From NCBI GenBank assembly GCA_018241865.1, contig JAFECY010000076.1, positions 1-6,162 of the forward strand: 6,162 nt of DNA, in the 5' to 3' direction. Below are positions 1 through 6,162 of this stretch, in pieces. Positions within the stretch are counted from its first letter, which is position 1, and each line of letters starts with the position of its first letter. A program made the position numbers and the translations under genes. The DNA comes from Pseudomonadota bacterium (GTDB lineage Bacteria > Pseudomonadota > Gammaproteobacteria > Burkholderiales > Burkholderiaceae_D). A model generated the notes under the pieces. It did no database searches. It was not told the origin of the DNA and saw nothing but the letters and a program-made list of their open reading frames with translations.

Positions 1-570
1 GGACGATAGGGCGACCGGCTTCATCGCCGCGATATGCATCGCCACATCCTTGCCGACTTGCACATCAGCGCCGTCGAATTCGACGATCACGCCGATGCGG
101 CTGCCGTGCAGGTAGGACACCAGCTTGGAAGCGGTTTCAAAACGCTTGAAGCGGCGGATCGACATGTTTTCACCGATCTTGCCAACCAAAGCGGCGCGCA
201 CTTCGTCAACGGTTTTGCCATCCAGAGGCAATGCCGACAGGGCAGCCACGTCGGCCGGATTTTTCTCGGCGGCCAGCTTGACGATGCTGTTGGACAGGCC
301 GATGAAGTCGTCGTTCTTGGTCACGAAATCGGTTTCGCAGTTGACTTCGACCAGCGCGCCGACGCCGCCGGCGATGTACGCTGCCACCACGCCTTCGGCG
401 GTAATGCGCGAAGCGGCCTTGGACGCCTTGCTGCCCAGCTTGACGCGCAGCAGTTCTTCAGCCTTGACCAGATCGCCTTCGGCTTCAGTCAGGGCTTTCT
501 TGCATTCCATCATCGGCGCGTCGGTCTTCGCGCGCAGTTCGCCTACCAGTGCTGCGGTAATTGCCGCCAT
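1..570 (-). CDS. tsf: Elongation factor Ts (EF-Ts), N-terminal part, cut by the window edge
   Basis: EF-Ts is the cytoplasmic guanine-nucleotide exchange factor that releases GDP from EF-Tu so that it can be reloaded with GTP and aminoacyl-tRNA. The minus strand reads [20 protein letters not shown] from an ATG at 570-568, and the frame stays open to position 1, giving 190 codons. Full-length family members have about 280-295 residues, so the C-terminal third lies outside the window. Residues 1 to about 55 form the TS-N (UBA-like) domain that contacts EF-Tu. The hallmark TDFV motif is at residues 80-83 ([10 protein letters not shown]), followed by the start of the core domain. An AAGGAGAA ribosome binding site at 583-576 lies 5 nt before the ATG and fixes the start. 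The gene lies downstream of rpsB, as in the usual rpsB-tsf operon, but the spacer is unusually full of structure. Identification is secure. Confidence 0.98.
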   Translation of the reverse strand, partial: MAAITAALVGELRAKTDAPMMECKKALTEAEGDLVKAEELLRVKLGSKASKAASRITAEGVVAAYIAGGVGALVEVNCETDFVTKNDDFIGLSNSIVKLAAEKNPADVAALSALPLDGKTVDEVRAALVGKIGENMSIRRFKRFETASKLVSYLHGSRIGVIVEFDGADVQVGKDVAMHIAAMKPVALSS

Positions 571-588
571 GTTGCTTCTCCTTACGAT

Positions 589-607
589 TGACGCCCGAGG
601 GGCGTCA
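589..607 (-). promoter_or_regulatory. Stable hairpin just upstream of the tsf ribosome binding site
   Basis: TGACGCCC (589-596) and GGGCGTCA (600-607) are perfect 8-bp complements around a 3-nt loop. In the tsf transcript this hairpin ends 5 nt before the AAGGAGAA ribosome binding site. No U-tract follows it on the minus strand, so it does not look like an intrinsic terminator. A role in mRNA stability, RNA processing or translation control of tsf is inferred only. Confidence 0.5.
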
Positions 608-616
608 CGTTAATCA

Positions 617-656
617 GTTGAGGACAGAGTACCGCTACGCTTAACTCAGTCCCGCA
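617..656. repeat. Direct repeat unit, copy A (40 bp, hairpin-forming)
   Basis: This is the first of two near-identical 40-bp units. It matches 667-706 at 39 of 40 positions, the one difference being A621 versus G671. The start-to-start distance is exactly 50 bp, with a 10-bp unrelated linker. Inside the unit, GGACAGAGT and ACTCAGTCC can pair around one A-A mismatch, with a loop of about 13 nt, so each copy can fold into an imperfect hairpin in DNA or RNA. It is non-coding. The form resembles REP-type or small mobile intergenic repeats, but its family cannot be named from this window. Confidence 0.85.
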
Positions 657-666
657 TTTCTATCTT

Positions 667-706
667 GTTGGGGACAGAGTACCGCTACGCTTAACTCAGT
701 CCCGCA
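667..706. repeat. Direct repeat unit, copy B (40 bp, hairpin-forming)
   Basis: This is the second copy of the unit at 617-656, in the same orientation. Here the inverted arms are GGGACAGAGT (671-680) and ACTCAGTCCC (694-703), a 10-bp stem with one internal mismatch and a 13-nt loop. The outer GGGAC/GTCCC pairing is complete in this copy. In copy A the outermost G is replaced by A621. Because the copies are in the same orientation, an arm of one can also pair with the opposite arm of the other. Confidence 0.85.
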
Positions 707-723
707 ATACATAAAACTAATTT

Positions 724-754
724 AAAAAAAAGGGGCGAACCGCGGTTGCCCCTT
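724..754 (-). terminator. Rho-independent terminator after rpsB
   Basis: Read on the minus strand, 26 nt past the rpsB stop codon, AAGGGGC (754-748) pairs with GCCCCTT (736-730). An inner AACCGCGGTT palindrome (747-738) extends the stem past a single bulged base (737). The 3' side runs straight into eight U residues (731-724 read in reverse). This is a textbook intrinsic terminator between rpsB and tsf. tsf must therefore be reached by partial read-through or have its own promoter in 571-723. I found no convincing -35/-10 pair there. Confidence 0.88.
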
Positions 755-779
755 GGTAGCCAAGAACGGCCGGCGTGGT

Positions 780-1529
780 TTACGCCTGCTCGTTGACCTC
801 GACAAATTCGTCGGCACCGGCCTTGACTGCTGCCACCACATCATTGACGGCGTTGGCGCGGCCTTCCAAGATCGCATCAGCCACGCCGCGTGCGTACAAC
901 TGGATTGCTTTCGACGAGTCGTCATTGCCGGGGATGACGTAGGTCACGCCTTCCGGGGAGTGATTGGTATCGACCACGCCGATGACCGGAATACCCAGTT
1001 TGGCAGCTTCGGTGATGGTGCCCTTGTGGAAGCCAACGTCGATCACGAAGATCGCATCAGGAATGCCGCCCATGTCCTTGATGCCACCGATGGATTTTTG
1101 CAGTTTTTCCATTTCACGCTGGAACATCAGCGCTTCTTTTTTCGACAGCTTTTCGACGGAACCGTCGGCAACGGCGGCTTCCATGTCTTTCAAACGCTTG
1201 ATCGAGGTCTTGATGGTTTTAAAGTTGGTCAACATACCGCCCAACCAACGCTGGTCAACGTAAGGCACGCCGGCGCGTTGCGCTTCAGCAGCGATGATGT
1301 CGCGTGCTTGGCGCTTGGTGCCGACCATCAGGATGGTGCCGCGATTGGACGCCAACTGGCGGATGTACTTCATCGCCTCCTGGTACATGCCCAGGGTTTT
1401 TTCCAAGTTGACGATATGGATCTTGTTGCGATGGCCGAAAATGAACGGAGCCATCTTGGGGTTCCAGAAGCGGGTTTGGTGACCGAAATGGATACCGGCT
1501 TCCAGCATTTCACGCATGGTGACTGACAT
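780..1529 (-). CDS. rpsB: 30S ribosomal protein S2
   Basis: S2 binds late in assembly of the 30S subunit, at the head-body junction, and is needed to place S1. The 249-residue protein starts [20 protein letters not shown], with the S2 signature [15 protein letters not shown] at residues 12-26. It continues with [17 protein letters not shown] and later [17 protein letters not shown], all conserved in the family. The length is close to that of E. coli S2 (241). The start at 1529 is supported by GGAG at 1539-1536 and by the exact family N-terminus; the stop is TAA at 782-780. The gene is transcribed away from map and toward tsf. A consensus-like promoter and a leader of about 125 nt precede it, consistent with the autogenous control by S2 known for rpsB-tsf in other bacteria. 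Nothing in the protein looks odd. Confidence 0.99.
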   Translation of the reverse strand: MSVTMREMLEAGIHFGHQTRFWNPKMAPFIFGHRNKIHIVNLEKTLGMYQEAMKYIRQLASNRGTILMVGTKRQARDIIAAEAQRAGVPYVDQRWLGGMLTNFKTIKTSIKRLKDMEAAVADGSVEKLSKKEALMFQREMEKLQKSIGGIKDMGGIPDAIFVIDVGFHKGTITEAAKLGIPVIGVVDTNHSPEGVTYVIPGNDDSSKAIQLYARGVADAILEGRANAVNDVVAAVKAGADEFVEVNEQA

Positions 1530-1535
1530 GTTTTT

Positions 1536-1555
1536 CTCCAGGGTTAGGTCTGGAA
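1536..1555 (-). promoter_or_regulatory. Hairpin that can hide the rpsB ribosome binding site
   Basis: On the minus strand TCCAG (1554-1550) is complementary to CTGGA (1541-1537) around an 8-nt loop, with a possible G-U pair added by 1555 and 1536. The 3' arm contains the GGAG ribosome binding site (1539-1536), so folding would block ribosome loading on rpsB. S2 is known to repress its own operon through the rpsB leader in enterobacteria. That this small hairpin takes part is inference, and a 5-6 bp stem can occur by chance. Confidence 0.4.
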
Positions 1556-1660
1556 TCCACCCAGTAACTCGACCGGTTTAACGCCAGAAGAGCACCCTTG
1601 TCGGGCGGATTCGCGATTTACGAAAAAGTATTGCCCGGACACTGATCCAAGCAACCCGAG

Positions 1661-1690
1661 ATTCTACCCCAAAATCGCCCTTTCTTTCAA
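1661..1690 (-). promoter_or_regulatory. Sigma70-type promoter for rpsB
   Basis: The minus strand carries TTGAAA (1690-1685) as a -35 box and TAGAAT (1666-1661) as a -10 box. Each matches the consensus at 5 of 6 positions, and the spacer is 18 nt. Transcription would start near 1654, giving a leader of about 125 nt before the rpsB ATG. Strength and position suit a ribosomal protein gene. The start site is predicted only. Confidence 0.7.
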
Positions 1691-1708
1691 GTCCGATCCA
1701 TCATTCAA

Positions 1709-1738
1709 CGGACGACGCATCCCCTCCTCGTCTATAAT
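1709..1738 (+). promoter_or_regulatory. Probable promoter for map-glnD
   Basis: A perfect TATAAT -10 box is at 1733-1738. The matching -35 is poor: CGGACG at 1709-1714, 18 nt upstream, keeps only the central GAC of TTGACA. Transcription would begin near 1745, leaving a leader of about 48 nt before map. The -35 regions of this promoter and of the divergent rpsB promoter are only about 18 bp apart, so RNA polymerase at one could influence the other. Confidence 0.6.
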
Positions 1739-1792
1739 TGCCCATCAACCGACTATTTGTGCGCTTTTCATCGCCACACTGCAGGATTTGTC

Positions 1793-2614
1793 ATGATTTC
1801 CATCAAAACCCCCGAAGACATCGCAGGCATGCGGATTGCCGGCAAGCTGGCCGCCGAAGTGCTGGATTTCATCACCCCGCACGTCAAGCCCGGCGTCACC
1901 ACCGGCGAGCTGGATCGTTTGTGCCATGAATACATGGTCAATGTGCAGGGCACGATCCCGGCTCCGCTCAATTACTGTCCACCCGGCTATACCCCTTACC
2001 CCAAGGCAATTTGCACTTCCGTCAACGACGTGATCTGCCACGGCATTCCGGGCGACAAAGTTTTGAAAAATGGCGATGTCGTCAACCTAGACATTACTGT
2101 TATTAAAAATGGCTATCACGGCGACACCAGCCGCATGTTTTTCATTGGCGAACCTTCCATCTTGGCGAGAAGACTGACCGACATCACCTATGAGTGCATG
2201 TGGCTCGGCATCTCGAAAATCAAACCGGGCGCGCATCTGGGCGATATCGGCCACGTCATCCAGCAGCACGCAGAAAAAGCCGGCTACAGCGTGGTGCGCG
2301 AATTCTGCGGACACGGCATCGGCAAGGTTTTCCATGAAGAGCCGCAAGTTTTGCACTATGGCCGCCCCGGCACGCTGGAAGAGCTGAAAGCCGGCATGAT
2401 TTTCACGGTAGAGCCGATGATCAACGCCGGCCGCCGCGACATCCGCGAAATGAACGACGGCTGGACCATCAAAACCAAGGATCGCAGCCTGTCGGCGCAA
2501 TGGGAACATACTGTGCTGGTGACTGAAACCGGCTATGAAATCCTGACCGCCTCGCCGGGCATGCCACCACCACCAGCCTGCATCAAGGACACCACCCATC
2601 CCGTCGCAGCCTGA
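1793..2614 (+). CDS. map: Type I methionine aminopeptidase
   Basis: This metalloenzyme removes the initiator methionine from new cytosolic proteins when the second residue is small. The 273-residue protein (E. coli 264) has the complete 'pita-bread' active site: His83 (VICHGIP) in the substrate pocket, and metal ligands Asp100 (NLDITV), Asp111 (YHGDTSRMF), His174 (CGHGIG), Glu207 (FTVEPM) and Glu238 (QWEHT). His181 in [10 protein letters not shown] is also conserved. I start at ATG 1793 because AGGA (1783-1786) lies 6 nt before it and [14 protein letters not shown] matches the family N-terminus. An in-frame TTG at 1757 would add 12 residues without support. The C-terminus carries a short proline-rich tail ([20 protein letters not shown], residues 254-273) beyond the fold. 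glnD follows after 8 nt, so co-transcription is very likely. It is divergent from rpsB, as in E. coli. Confidence 0.98.
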   Translation: MISIKTPEDIAGMRIAGKLAAEVLDFITPHVKPGVTTGELDRLCHEYMVNVQGTIPAPLNYCPPGYTPYPKAICTSVNDVICHGIPGDKVLKNGDVVNLDITVIKNGYHGDTSRMFFIGEPSILARRLTDITYECMWLGISKIKPGAHLGDIGHVIQQHAEKAGYSVVREFCGHGIGKVFHEEPQVLHYGRPGTLEELKAGMIFTVEPMINAGRRDIREMNDGWTIKTKDRSLSAQWEHTVLVTETGYEILTASPGMPPPPACIKDTTHPVAA

Positions 2615-2622
2615 GTCTGAGC

Positions 2623-5175
2623 ATGGCCACATCTGCGCTCACTCTCAAGACTCAGCTCAAGGCCGCTCACCAGGAAATCATCGCTGCCTACGAAGCGGAT
2701 CGCAAGCCGGAAAACCTGCTCAAGCGCTTGCGTCAGAGCGTCGATGAGGCATTGACGCAAGCCTGGAAATCCTTCGCCCTGCCCGCCCACACCACCTTAG
2801 TCGCCGTCGGCGGTTATGGTCGCGGCGAGCTGTTTCCTTATTCCGATGTCGATGTGCTGATCCTGCTGGAATCCGCACCGGACAGCGCATTGCAAGCCAA
2901 GCTGGAAGAACTGGTGCAACTGTTCTGGGATGTGGGTCTGGAAATCGGCCACAGCATCCGCACCGTCGATGAATGCCTGTCGGAAGCGGCAGCCGACATT
3001 ACAGTGCAAACGAGTCTGCTGGAAGCGCGCTGCGTCACCGGCAACCGTAAGCTGTTCCAGACTTTGAGCGAACGCTTCGATGCCGCGATGGATCCGCAAG
3101 CCTTCTTCCAAGCGAAAACGCTGGAAATGCGCCAGCGTCACGCCAAGTACGAAGACACGCCCTACAGCCTAGAGCCCAACTGCAAGGAAAGTCCGGGCGG
3201 CTTGCGCGATTTACAAGTCATCTTGTGGGTGGCCAAGGCAGCCAAACTAGGCGACTCTTGGCGCGAACTGGGGCAGCGCGGCCTCATCACCGCCACCGAA
3301 GCACAGCAACTGACTCGCACCGAGCGCGCCTTCAAAGATATCCGCATTCGCTTGCATATCCACACGCGCCGCCGCGAAGACCGGTTGGTGTTCGACGTGC
3401 AGACACCGATTGCCGAGACTTACGGCTACCAGACCACCGAAGCGCGCCGCGCCAGCGAATATCTGATGCAGCATTACTACTGGGCGGCCAAGGCAGCCAC
3501 CCAGTTGAACACCATTTTGCTGCAGAACATCGAGGCGCAACTGTTCCCACAAGCGAGCCAGCCTCAAGTCATCAACGAACGCTTCAACGAAGTCAACGGC
3601 TTGATCGACATCGCCAGCGACAACATCTTTGACACCACGCCATCGGCAATGCTGGAAGTTTTCCTGCTGCGCGCTCGTCATCCAGAAATCAAAGGCATGA
3701 GCGCACGCACCCTGCGCGCCCTGTGGCATGCGCGCTTCAAAATCGACAGCCGCTTCCGTCGTGACCCCGCCAACCGCGCGCTGTTCCTGCAAATCCTGCA
3801 AACGCCGCAGGGGATTACCCACGCGCTGCGTGCGATGAATCAGACCAGCATCCTCGGACGTTACCTGCCGAATTTCCGCCGCATCGTCGGTCAGATGCAA
3901 CACGATTTATTCCACGTTTATACGGTCGATCAACACATCTTGATGGTGGTGCGCAACCTGCGCCGCTTCACCATGACCGAGCATGCGCACGAATACCCGT
4001 TTTGCACGCAATTGATGGCTGATTTTGCCCAGCCTTGGTTGCTGTACATCGCCGCGCTGTTCCACGACATCGCCAAGGGGCGCGGCGGCGACCACTCTAA
4101 ACTCGGCCGCGCCGACGCCCGCAAGTTCTGCAAGGAACACGGCCTGTCGAAAGAAGACACTGAACTGATCGTATTTCTAGTCGAGCAGCACCTGACCATG
4201 TCGCAAGTCGCGCAAAAGCAGGACTTGTCCGACCCGGACGTGATCCGCAACTTTGCCAAACTGATGAAGGATGCGCGCCATCTAACCGCGCTCTATCTGC
4301 TGACGGTGTCGGATATTCGCGGTACCAGCCCCAAAGTGTGGAACGCTTGGAAAGGCAAGCTGCTGGAAGATTTGTATCGTATGACGCTGCGGGTGCTGGG
4401 CGGCGAAGCGCATAACGCCGACCGCGAGCTGCAGAATCGTCAAGAAGAAGCACGGGCCTCGCTGCGATTGCACGGCCTGTCGGAAGACGCCCACCAAGCG
4501 CTCTGGAAACAGCTCGACGTCGCCTATTTTCTACGCCACGACGCCTCCGACATCGCTTGGCAAACGCGCGTCCTGTACGACAAAATCGACAGCCCCACGC
4601 CGGTAGTGAAATGCCGTTTGGCACCGATCGGCGAAGGCTTGCAAGTGACGGTGTACGTGAAAGATCAACCCGATTTGTTCGCGCGCATCTGCGGCTATTT
4701 CGACCGCAAAAATTTCAGCATCCTCGACGCCAAAATTCACACCACCAAACACGGCTACGCGCTCGACACCTTTCTCGTGACCGAAGCAGCGTTTGCCGAC
4801 CATTACCGCGACATCATCAATCTGATCGAGCACAACCTGACGCATTTGCTGCTGTCGCACGAACCGCTGCCGCCGCCGGCCAAGGCGCGGCTGTCGCGGC
4901 TGTCGCGCACCTTTCCGATCACGCCGACGGTCGATCTGCGTCCAGACGAGCGCGGTCAGTATTATCTGTTGTCGGTTTCGGCCAACGATCGCACCGGCCT
5001 GCTGTACTCGATCGCCAATGTGCTGGCGCGCTACAAAATCAATCTGCACACCGCCAAGGTGATGACCCTCGGCGAACGGGTCGAGGACGTGTTCCTGCTC
5101 GATGGCCCGACGCTCTCGCAAGCGCGCAGCCAGATCCAATTGGAAACCGACTTGCTCGACGCCCTGCGTATTTGA
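2623..5175 (+). CDS. glnD: Bifunctional PII uridylyltransferase / uridylyl-removing enzyme
   Basis: GlnD senses glutamine and controls nitrogen metabolism. At low glutamine it uridylylates the PII proteins (GlnB/GlnK); at high glutamine it removes the UMP, which in turn sets glutamine synthetase activity and NtrB/NtrC signalling. The 850-residue protein (E. coli 890) has the full domain order. The nucleotidyltransferase motif [17 protein letters not shown] is at residues 63-79, with catalytic Asp75 and Asp77. The HD hydrolase domain has His438, the FHDIAKG motif with His481-Asp482, and His491 in GGDHSKLG. There are two C-terminal ACT domains for glutamine sensing, at about 675-750 ([15 protein letters not shown]) and 780-850 ([18 protein letters not shown]). 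All key residues are present, so both activities should be intact. The ATG at 2623 is 8 nt after the map stop, with only a weak GAG-type ribosome binding site, so translational coupling to map is likely. Confidence 0.98.
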   Translation: MATSALTLKTQLKAAHQEIIAAYEADRKPENLLKRLRQSVDEALTQAWKSFALPAHTTLVAVGGYGRGELFPYSDVDVLILLESAPDSALQAKLEELVQLFWDVGLEIGHSIRTVDECLSEAAADITVQTSLLEARCVTGNRKLFQTLSERFDAAMDPQAFFQAKTLEMRQRHAKYEDTPYSLEPNCKESPGGLRDLQVILWVAKAAKLGDSWRELGQRGLITATEAQQLTRTERAFKDIRIRLHIHTRRREDRLVFDVQTPIAETYGYQTTEARRASEYLMQHYYWAAKAATQLNTILLQNIEAQLFPQASQPQVINERFNEVNGLIDIASDNIFDTTPSAMLEVFLLRARHPEIKGMSARTLRALWHARFKIDSRFRRDPANRALFLQILQTPQGITHALRAMNQTSILGRYLPNFRRIVGQMQHDLFHVYTVDQHILMVVRNLRRFTMTEHAHEYPFCTQLMADFAQPWLLYIAALFHDIAKGRGGDHSKLGRADARKFCKEHGLSKEDTELIVFLVEQHLTMSQVAQKQDLSDPDVIRNFAKLMKDARHLTALYLLTVSDIRGTSPKVWNAWKGKLLEDLYRMTLRVLGGEAHNADRELQNRQEEARASLRLHGLSEDAHQALWKQLDVAYFLRHDASDIAWQTRVLYDKIDSPTPVVKCRLAPIGEGLQVTVYVKDQPDLFARICGYFDRKNFSILDAKIHTTKHGYALDTFLVTEAAFADHYRDIINLIEHNLTHLLLSHEPLPPPAKARLSRLSRTFPITPTVDLRPDERGQYYLLSVSANDRTGLLYSIANVLARYKINLHTAKVMTLGERVEDVFLLDGPTLSQARSQIQLETDLLDALRI

Positions 5176-5188
5176 TTCACTTTATTCT

Positions 5189-5935
5189 ATGACTGAACCG
5201 TTACGCCTATCCAAACGCATGTCCGAACTCGGCCTGTGCTCGCGCCGCGAAGCCGACGAATGGATCGCGCGCGGCTGGGTGCGAGTCGATGGCAAGGTCG
5301 TGTCGGAACTCGGCAGCAAGGTGCTGCCGCAGCAGCGCATCAGCGTCGAACGCCAGGCCAGCGCCGAACAATCGAAGCGCGTCACCATCCTCATCAACAA
5401 GCCGATGGGCTACGTCAGCGGTCAAGCCGAGGATGGCTACAAACCGGCAGTCGTGCTGGTCACACCGGAAAATCGCTGGAAAGAAGACACGTCGCCCACC
5501 CAGTTCCACCCCACCCAGTTGCGCAGCCTAGTGCCGGCAGGCCGGCTCGACATCGATTCGGTCGGCTTGCTGATCCTCACGCAGGACGGCCGCATCGCCA
5601 AACAATTGATCGGCGAAGACACGGCGGTGGAAAAGGAATATCTGGTGCGGGTGAAATACGGCAAACCGGGCAAGCTGCCGGATGCCGACCTGAAGCTGCT
5701 AAACCACGGCCTCGCGCTCGACGGCAAAAAGCTGCTGCCGGCCAAGGTGCGCTGGCAAAACGACGACCAGTTGAGCTTCGTCCTGCGAGAAGGAAAGAAG
5801 CGGCAGATCCGCCGCATGTGCGATGCGGTCGGCTTGAAAGTGCTGGGACTCAAGCGCGTCCGCATCGGACAAGTCAAACTCGGGAATCTGCCGCCGGGGC
5901 AGTGGCGTTATCTGGGTGAAAGCGAGCAGTTCTGA
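5189..5935 (+). CDS. rluF: RluF-like 23S rRNA pseudouridine synthase (RsuA/RluB/E/F family)
   Basis: The family converts specific uridines in rRNA to pseudouridine; E. coli RluF acts on U2604 of 23S rRNA. The 248-residue protein has an N-terminal S4 RNA-binding domain (residues about 5-53, [20 protein letters not shown]). The catalytic domain has INKPMGYVS (69-77), the signature [14 protein letters not shown] with nucleophile Asp121, EKEYLV (148-153) and [10 protein letters not shown] (202-211). RluF is the closest E. coli match I can recall, but the substrate may differ, so the symbol is tentative. About 18-20 extra residues (roughly 85-115) lie between the NKP and GRLD motifs compared with E. 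coli RluF, and the long basic tail of the E. coli protein is absent. ATG 5189, 13 nt after the glnD stop, is chosen because the S4 domain begins at once. No Shine-Dalgarno is visible (TTCACTTTATTCT precedes), so it probably depends on ribosomes finishing glnD. Confidence 0.9.
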   Translation: MTEPLRLSKRMSELGLCSRREADEWIARGWVRVDGKVVSELGSKVLPQQRISVERQASAEQSKRVTILINKPMGYVSGQAEDGYKPAVVLVTPENRWKEDTSPTQFHPTQLRSLVPAGRLDIDSVGLLILTQDGRIAKQLIGEDTAVEKEYLVRVKYGKPGKLPDADLKLLNHGLALDGKKLLPAKVRWQNDDQLSFVLREGKKRQIRRMCDAVGLKVLGLKRVRIGQVKLGNLPPGQWRYLGESEQF

Positions 5936-5954
5936 ATCAGCAATGTATGAATGT

Positions 5955-5975
5955 GAACTGACCCTTTTTCAGTTC
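5955..5975. repeat. Perfect inverted repeat after the glnD operon
   Basis: GAACTGA (5955-5961) and TCAGTTC (5969-5975) are perfect 7-bp complements around the loop CCCTTTT. It begins 19 nt past the pseudouridine synthase stop, where a terminator is expected. No T-run follows on the plus strand and the stem is only moderately GC-rich, so it is a poor intrinsic terminator. It could instead slow 3' exonucleases, or be an old mobile-element end. Confidence 0.4.
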
Positions 5976-5982
5976 TCAAAAC

Positions 5983-6006
5983 CGCCAATAAACCATGAAA
6001 TTGGCG
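5983..6006. repeat. Second perfect inverted repeat in the same spacer
   Basis: CGCCAAT (5983-5989) and ATTGGCG (6000-6006) are perfect 7-bp complements around a 10-nt AT-rich loop. It lies between the end of the pseudouridine synthase gene and the insertion-sequence end. There is no U-tract on either side. Function is unknown. The spacer from 5936 to about 6037 holds no plausible gene. Confidence 0.4.
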
Positions 6007-6082
6007 CCGATCTCTCTCGTGTTGCCTCCCGACATACTGACCTGTGCTGAGATTTTCGGACCGAAAGTAATTTGAGAGAATA

Positions 6083-6103
6083 GCTCCCAAACCGAGAGGG
6101 AGC
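6083..6103 (+). promoter_or_regulatory. Hairpin enclosing the orfA ribosome binding site
   Basis: GCTCCC (6083-6088) pairs perfectly with GGGAGC (6098-6103) around a 9-nt loop. The 3' arm contains the GGGAG ribosome binding site just before the orfA ATG at 6105. Several insertion sequences are known to use such hairpins so that transcripts entering from outside cannot make transposase, while the element's own shorter transcript can. That use is inferred here. Confidence 0.5.
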
Positions 6104-6104
6104 A

Positions 6105-6162
6105 ATGAAGAAGAGCCGATACAGCGACGAACAAATCGTCCGGATTTTGCGGGAAGCCGACA
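6105..6162 (+). CDS. IS3-family transposase OrfA (helix-turn-helix subunit), first 19 codons
   Basis: The frame reads MKKSRYSDEQIVRILREAD and is still open at the window edge. This resembles the start of many IS3-family OrfA proteins, especially those related to the IS407 group, which begin M(K/R)KSRF(T/S)(D/E)(E/S)QI and lead into a helix-turn-helix that binds the element's ends. OrfA is normally about 85-100 residues and is joined to the DDE catalytic OrfB by a programmed -1 frameshift. A GGGAG ribosome binding site at 6098-6102 precedes the ATG by 2 nt. This spacing is short, so the start is likely but not certain. Whether the element is complete or active cannot be judged from here. Confidence 0.8.
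   Translation, partial: MKKSRYSDEQIVRILREAD

Larger units (their letters stand above)
6038..6162 (+). mobile_element. Left end of an IS3-family insertion sequence, cut by the window edge
   Basis: The call rests mainly on the OrfA start at 6105. IS3-family elements usually have a TG-starting terminal inverted repeat some 50-70 bp before orfA. Two candidates fit here: TGACCTG at 6038 (67 bp before the ATG, resembling IS407-group ends as I recall them) and TGTGCTGAG at 6043 (62 bp before). The true end cannot be fixed without the right end and the target duplication. Internal marks are the palindrome TTTCGGACCGAAA (6054-6066) and a hairpin over the orfA ribosome binding site (6083-6103). Orientation puts the transposase on the plus strand, the same as map-glnD. 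Confidence 0.7.

Noticed and set aside
34..613. Two plus-strand open frames of 162-185 codons opposite tsf
   Set aside because: They are antisense to a clear EF-Ts gene, have no family resemblance, and arise from GC-biased codon use.
617..706. CRISPR-like array
   Set aside because: There are only two units with a 10-bp linker. The linker is far too short for a spacer, no further units follow, and no cas gene is present.
753..1526. Long open frame of 257 codons on the plus strand, opposite rpsB
   Set aside because: It is the antisense shadow of rpsB, whose S2 protein matches its family end to end. The plus-strand frame has no recognisable domain.
1757..1792. TTG start giving a 285-residue Map
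   Set aside because: There is no ribosome binding site before it, and the added residues do not match the family. ATG 1793 has AGGA at good spacing.
5102..5188. Upstream ATG extension of the pseudouridine synthase, overlapping the end of glnD
   Set aside because: The extra 29 residues are an out-of-frame reading of the conserved second ACT domain of GlnD, and the S4 domain begins right after ATG 5189.
4557..5192. Open frame of 211 codons in another plus-strand frame inside glnD
   Set aside because: It overlaps the conserved ACT domains of GlnD. The arginine- and proline-rich reading is typical of a shifted frame in GC-rich coding DNA.
5908..6105. Minus-strand open frame of 65 codons across the spacer and the insertion-sequence end
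   Set aside because: It spans the likely insertion boundary, has no recognisable motif, and overlaps the end of the pseudouridine synthase.

Overview
The window is a stretch of bacterial core chromosome at roughly 55-58% GC by eye. It most likely comes from a betaproteobacterium of order Burkholderiales, and the protein styles suggest the Oxalobacteraceae (inference). The evidence is the gene order tsf-rpsB facing away from map-glnD-pseudouridine synthase, and the protein sequences themselves. No exotic system is visible. The points of interest are in the non-coding spacers and in a mobile element that begins at the right edge.

Layout. Positions 1-570 (minus strand) hold the first 190 codons of tsf (elongation factor Ts), cut by the left edge. 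Positions 571-779 are the rpsB-tsf spacer. It holds an intrinsic terminator for rpsB, two 40-bp direct repeat units at an exact 50-bp period, each able to form a hairpin, and an 8-bp hairpin just before the tsf ribosome binding site. Positions 780-1529 (minus) are complete rpsB (ribosomal protein S2). Positions 1530-1792 form a divergent control region: a good sigma70-type promoter for rpsB on the minus strand, a leader of about 125 nt whose ribosome binding site can pair into a hairpin, and a TATAAT -10 box for map on the plus strand.

Positions 1793-5935 (plus) are three closely packed genes, probably one transcript. They are map (type I methionine aminopeptidase), glnD (PII uridylyltransferase/uridylyl-removing enzyme, 8 nt after map) and a RluF-like 23S rRNA pseudouridine synthase (13 nt after glnD). 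Positions 5936 to about 6037 hold no gene but have two short perfect inverted repeats. From about 6038-6043 to the end, the sequence looks like the left end of an IS3-family insertion sequence, with the first 19 codons of its OrfA starting at 6105.

Together the genes serve translation (S2, EF-Ts, N-terminal Met removal, rRNA modification) plus the nitrogen-status sensor GlnD. The map-glnD pairing beside divergent rpsB-tsf is also the E. coli arrangement, so it is an old conserved neighbourhood. The insertion sequence is the only sign of transfer.
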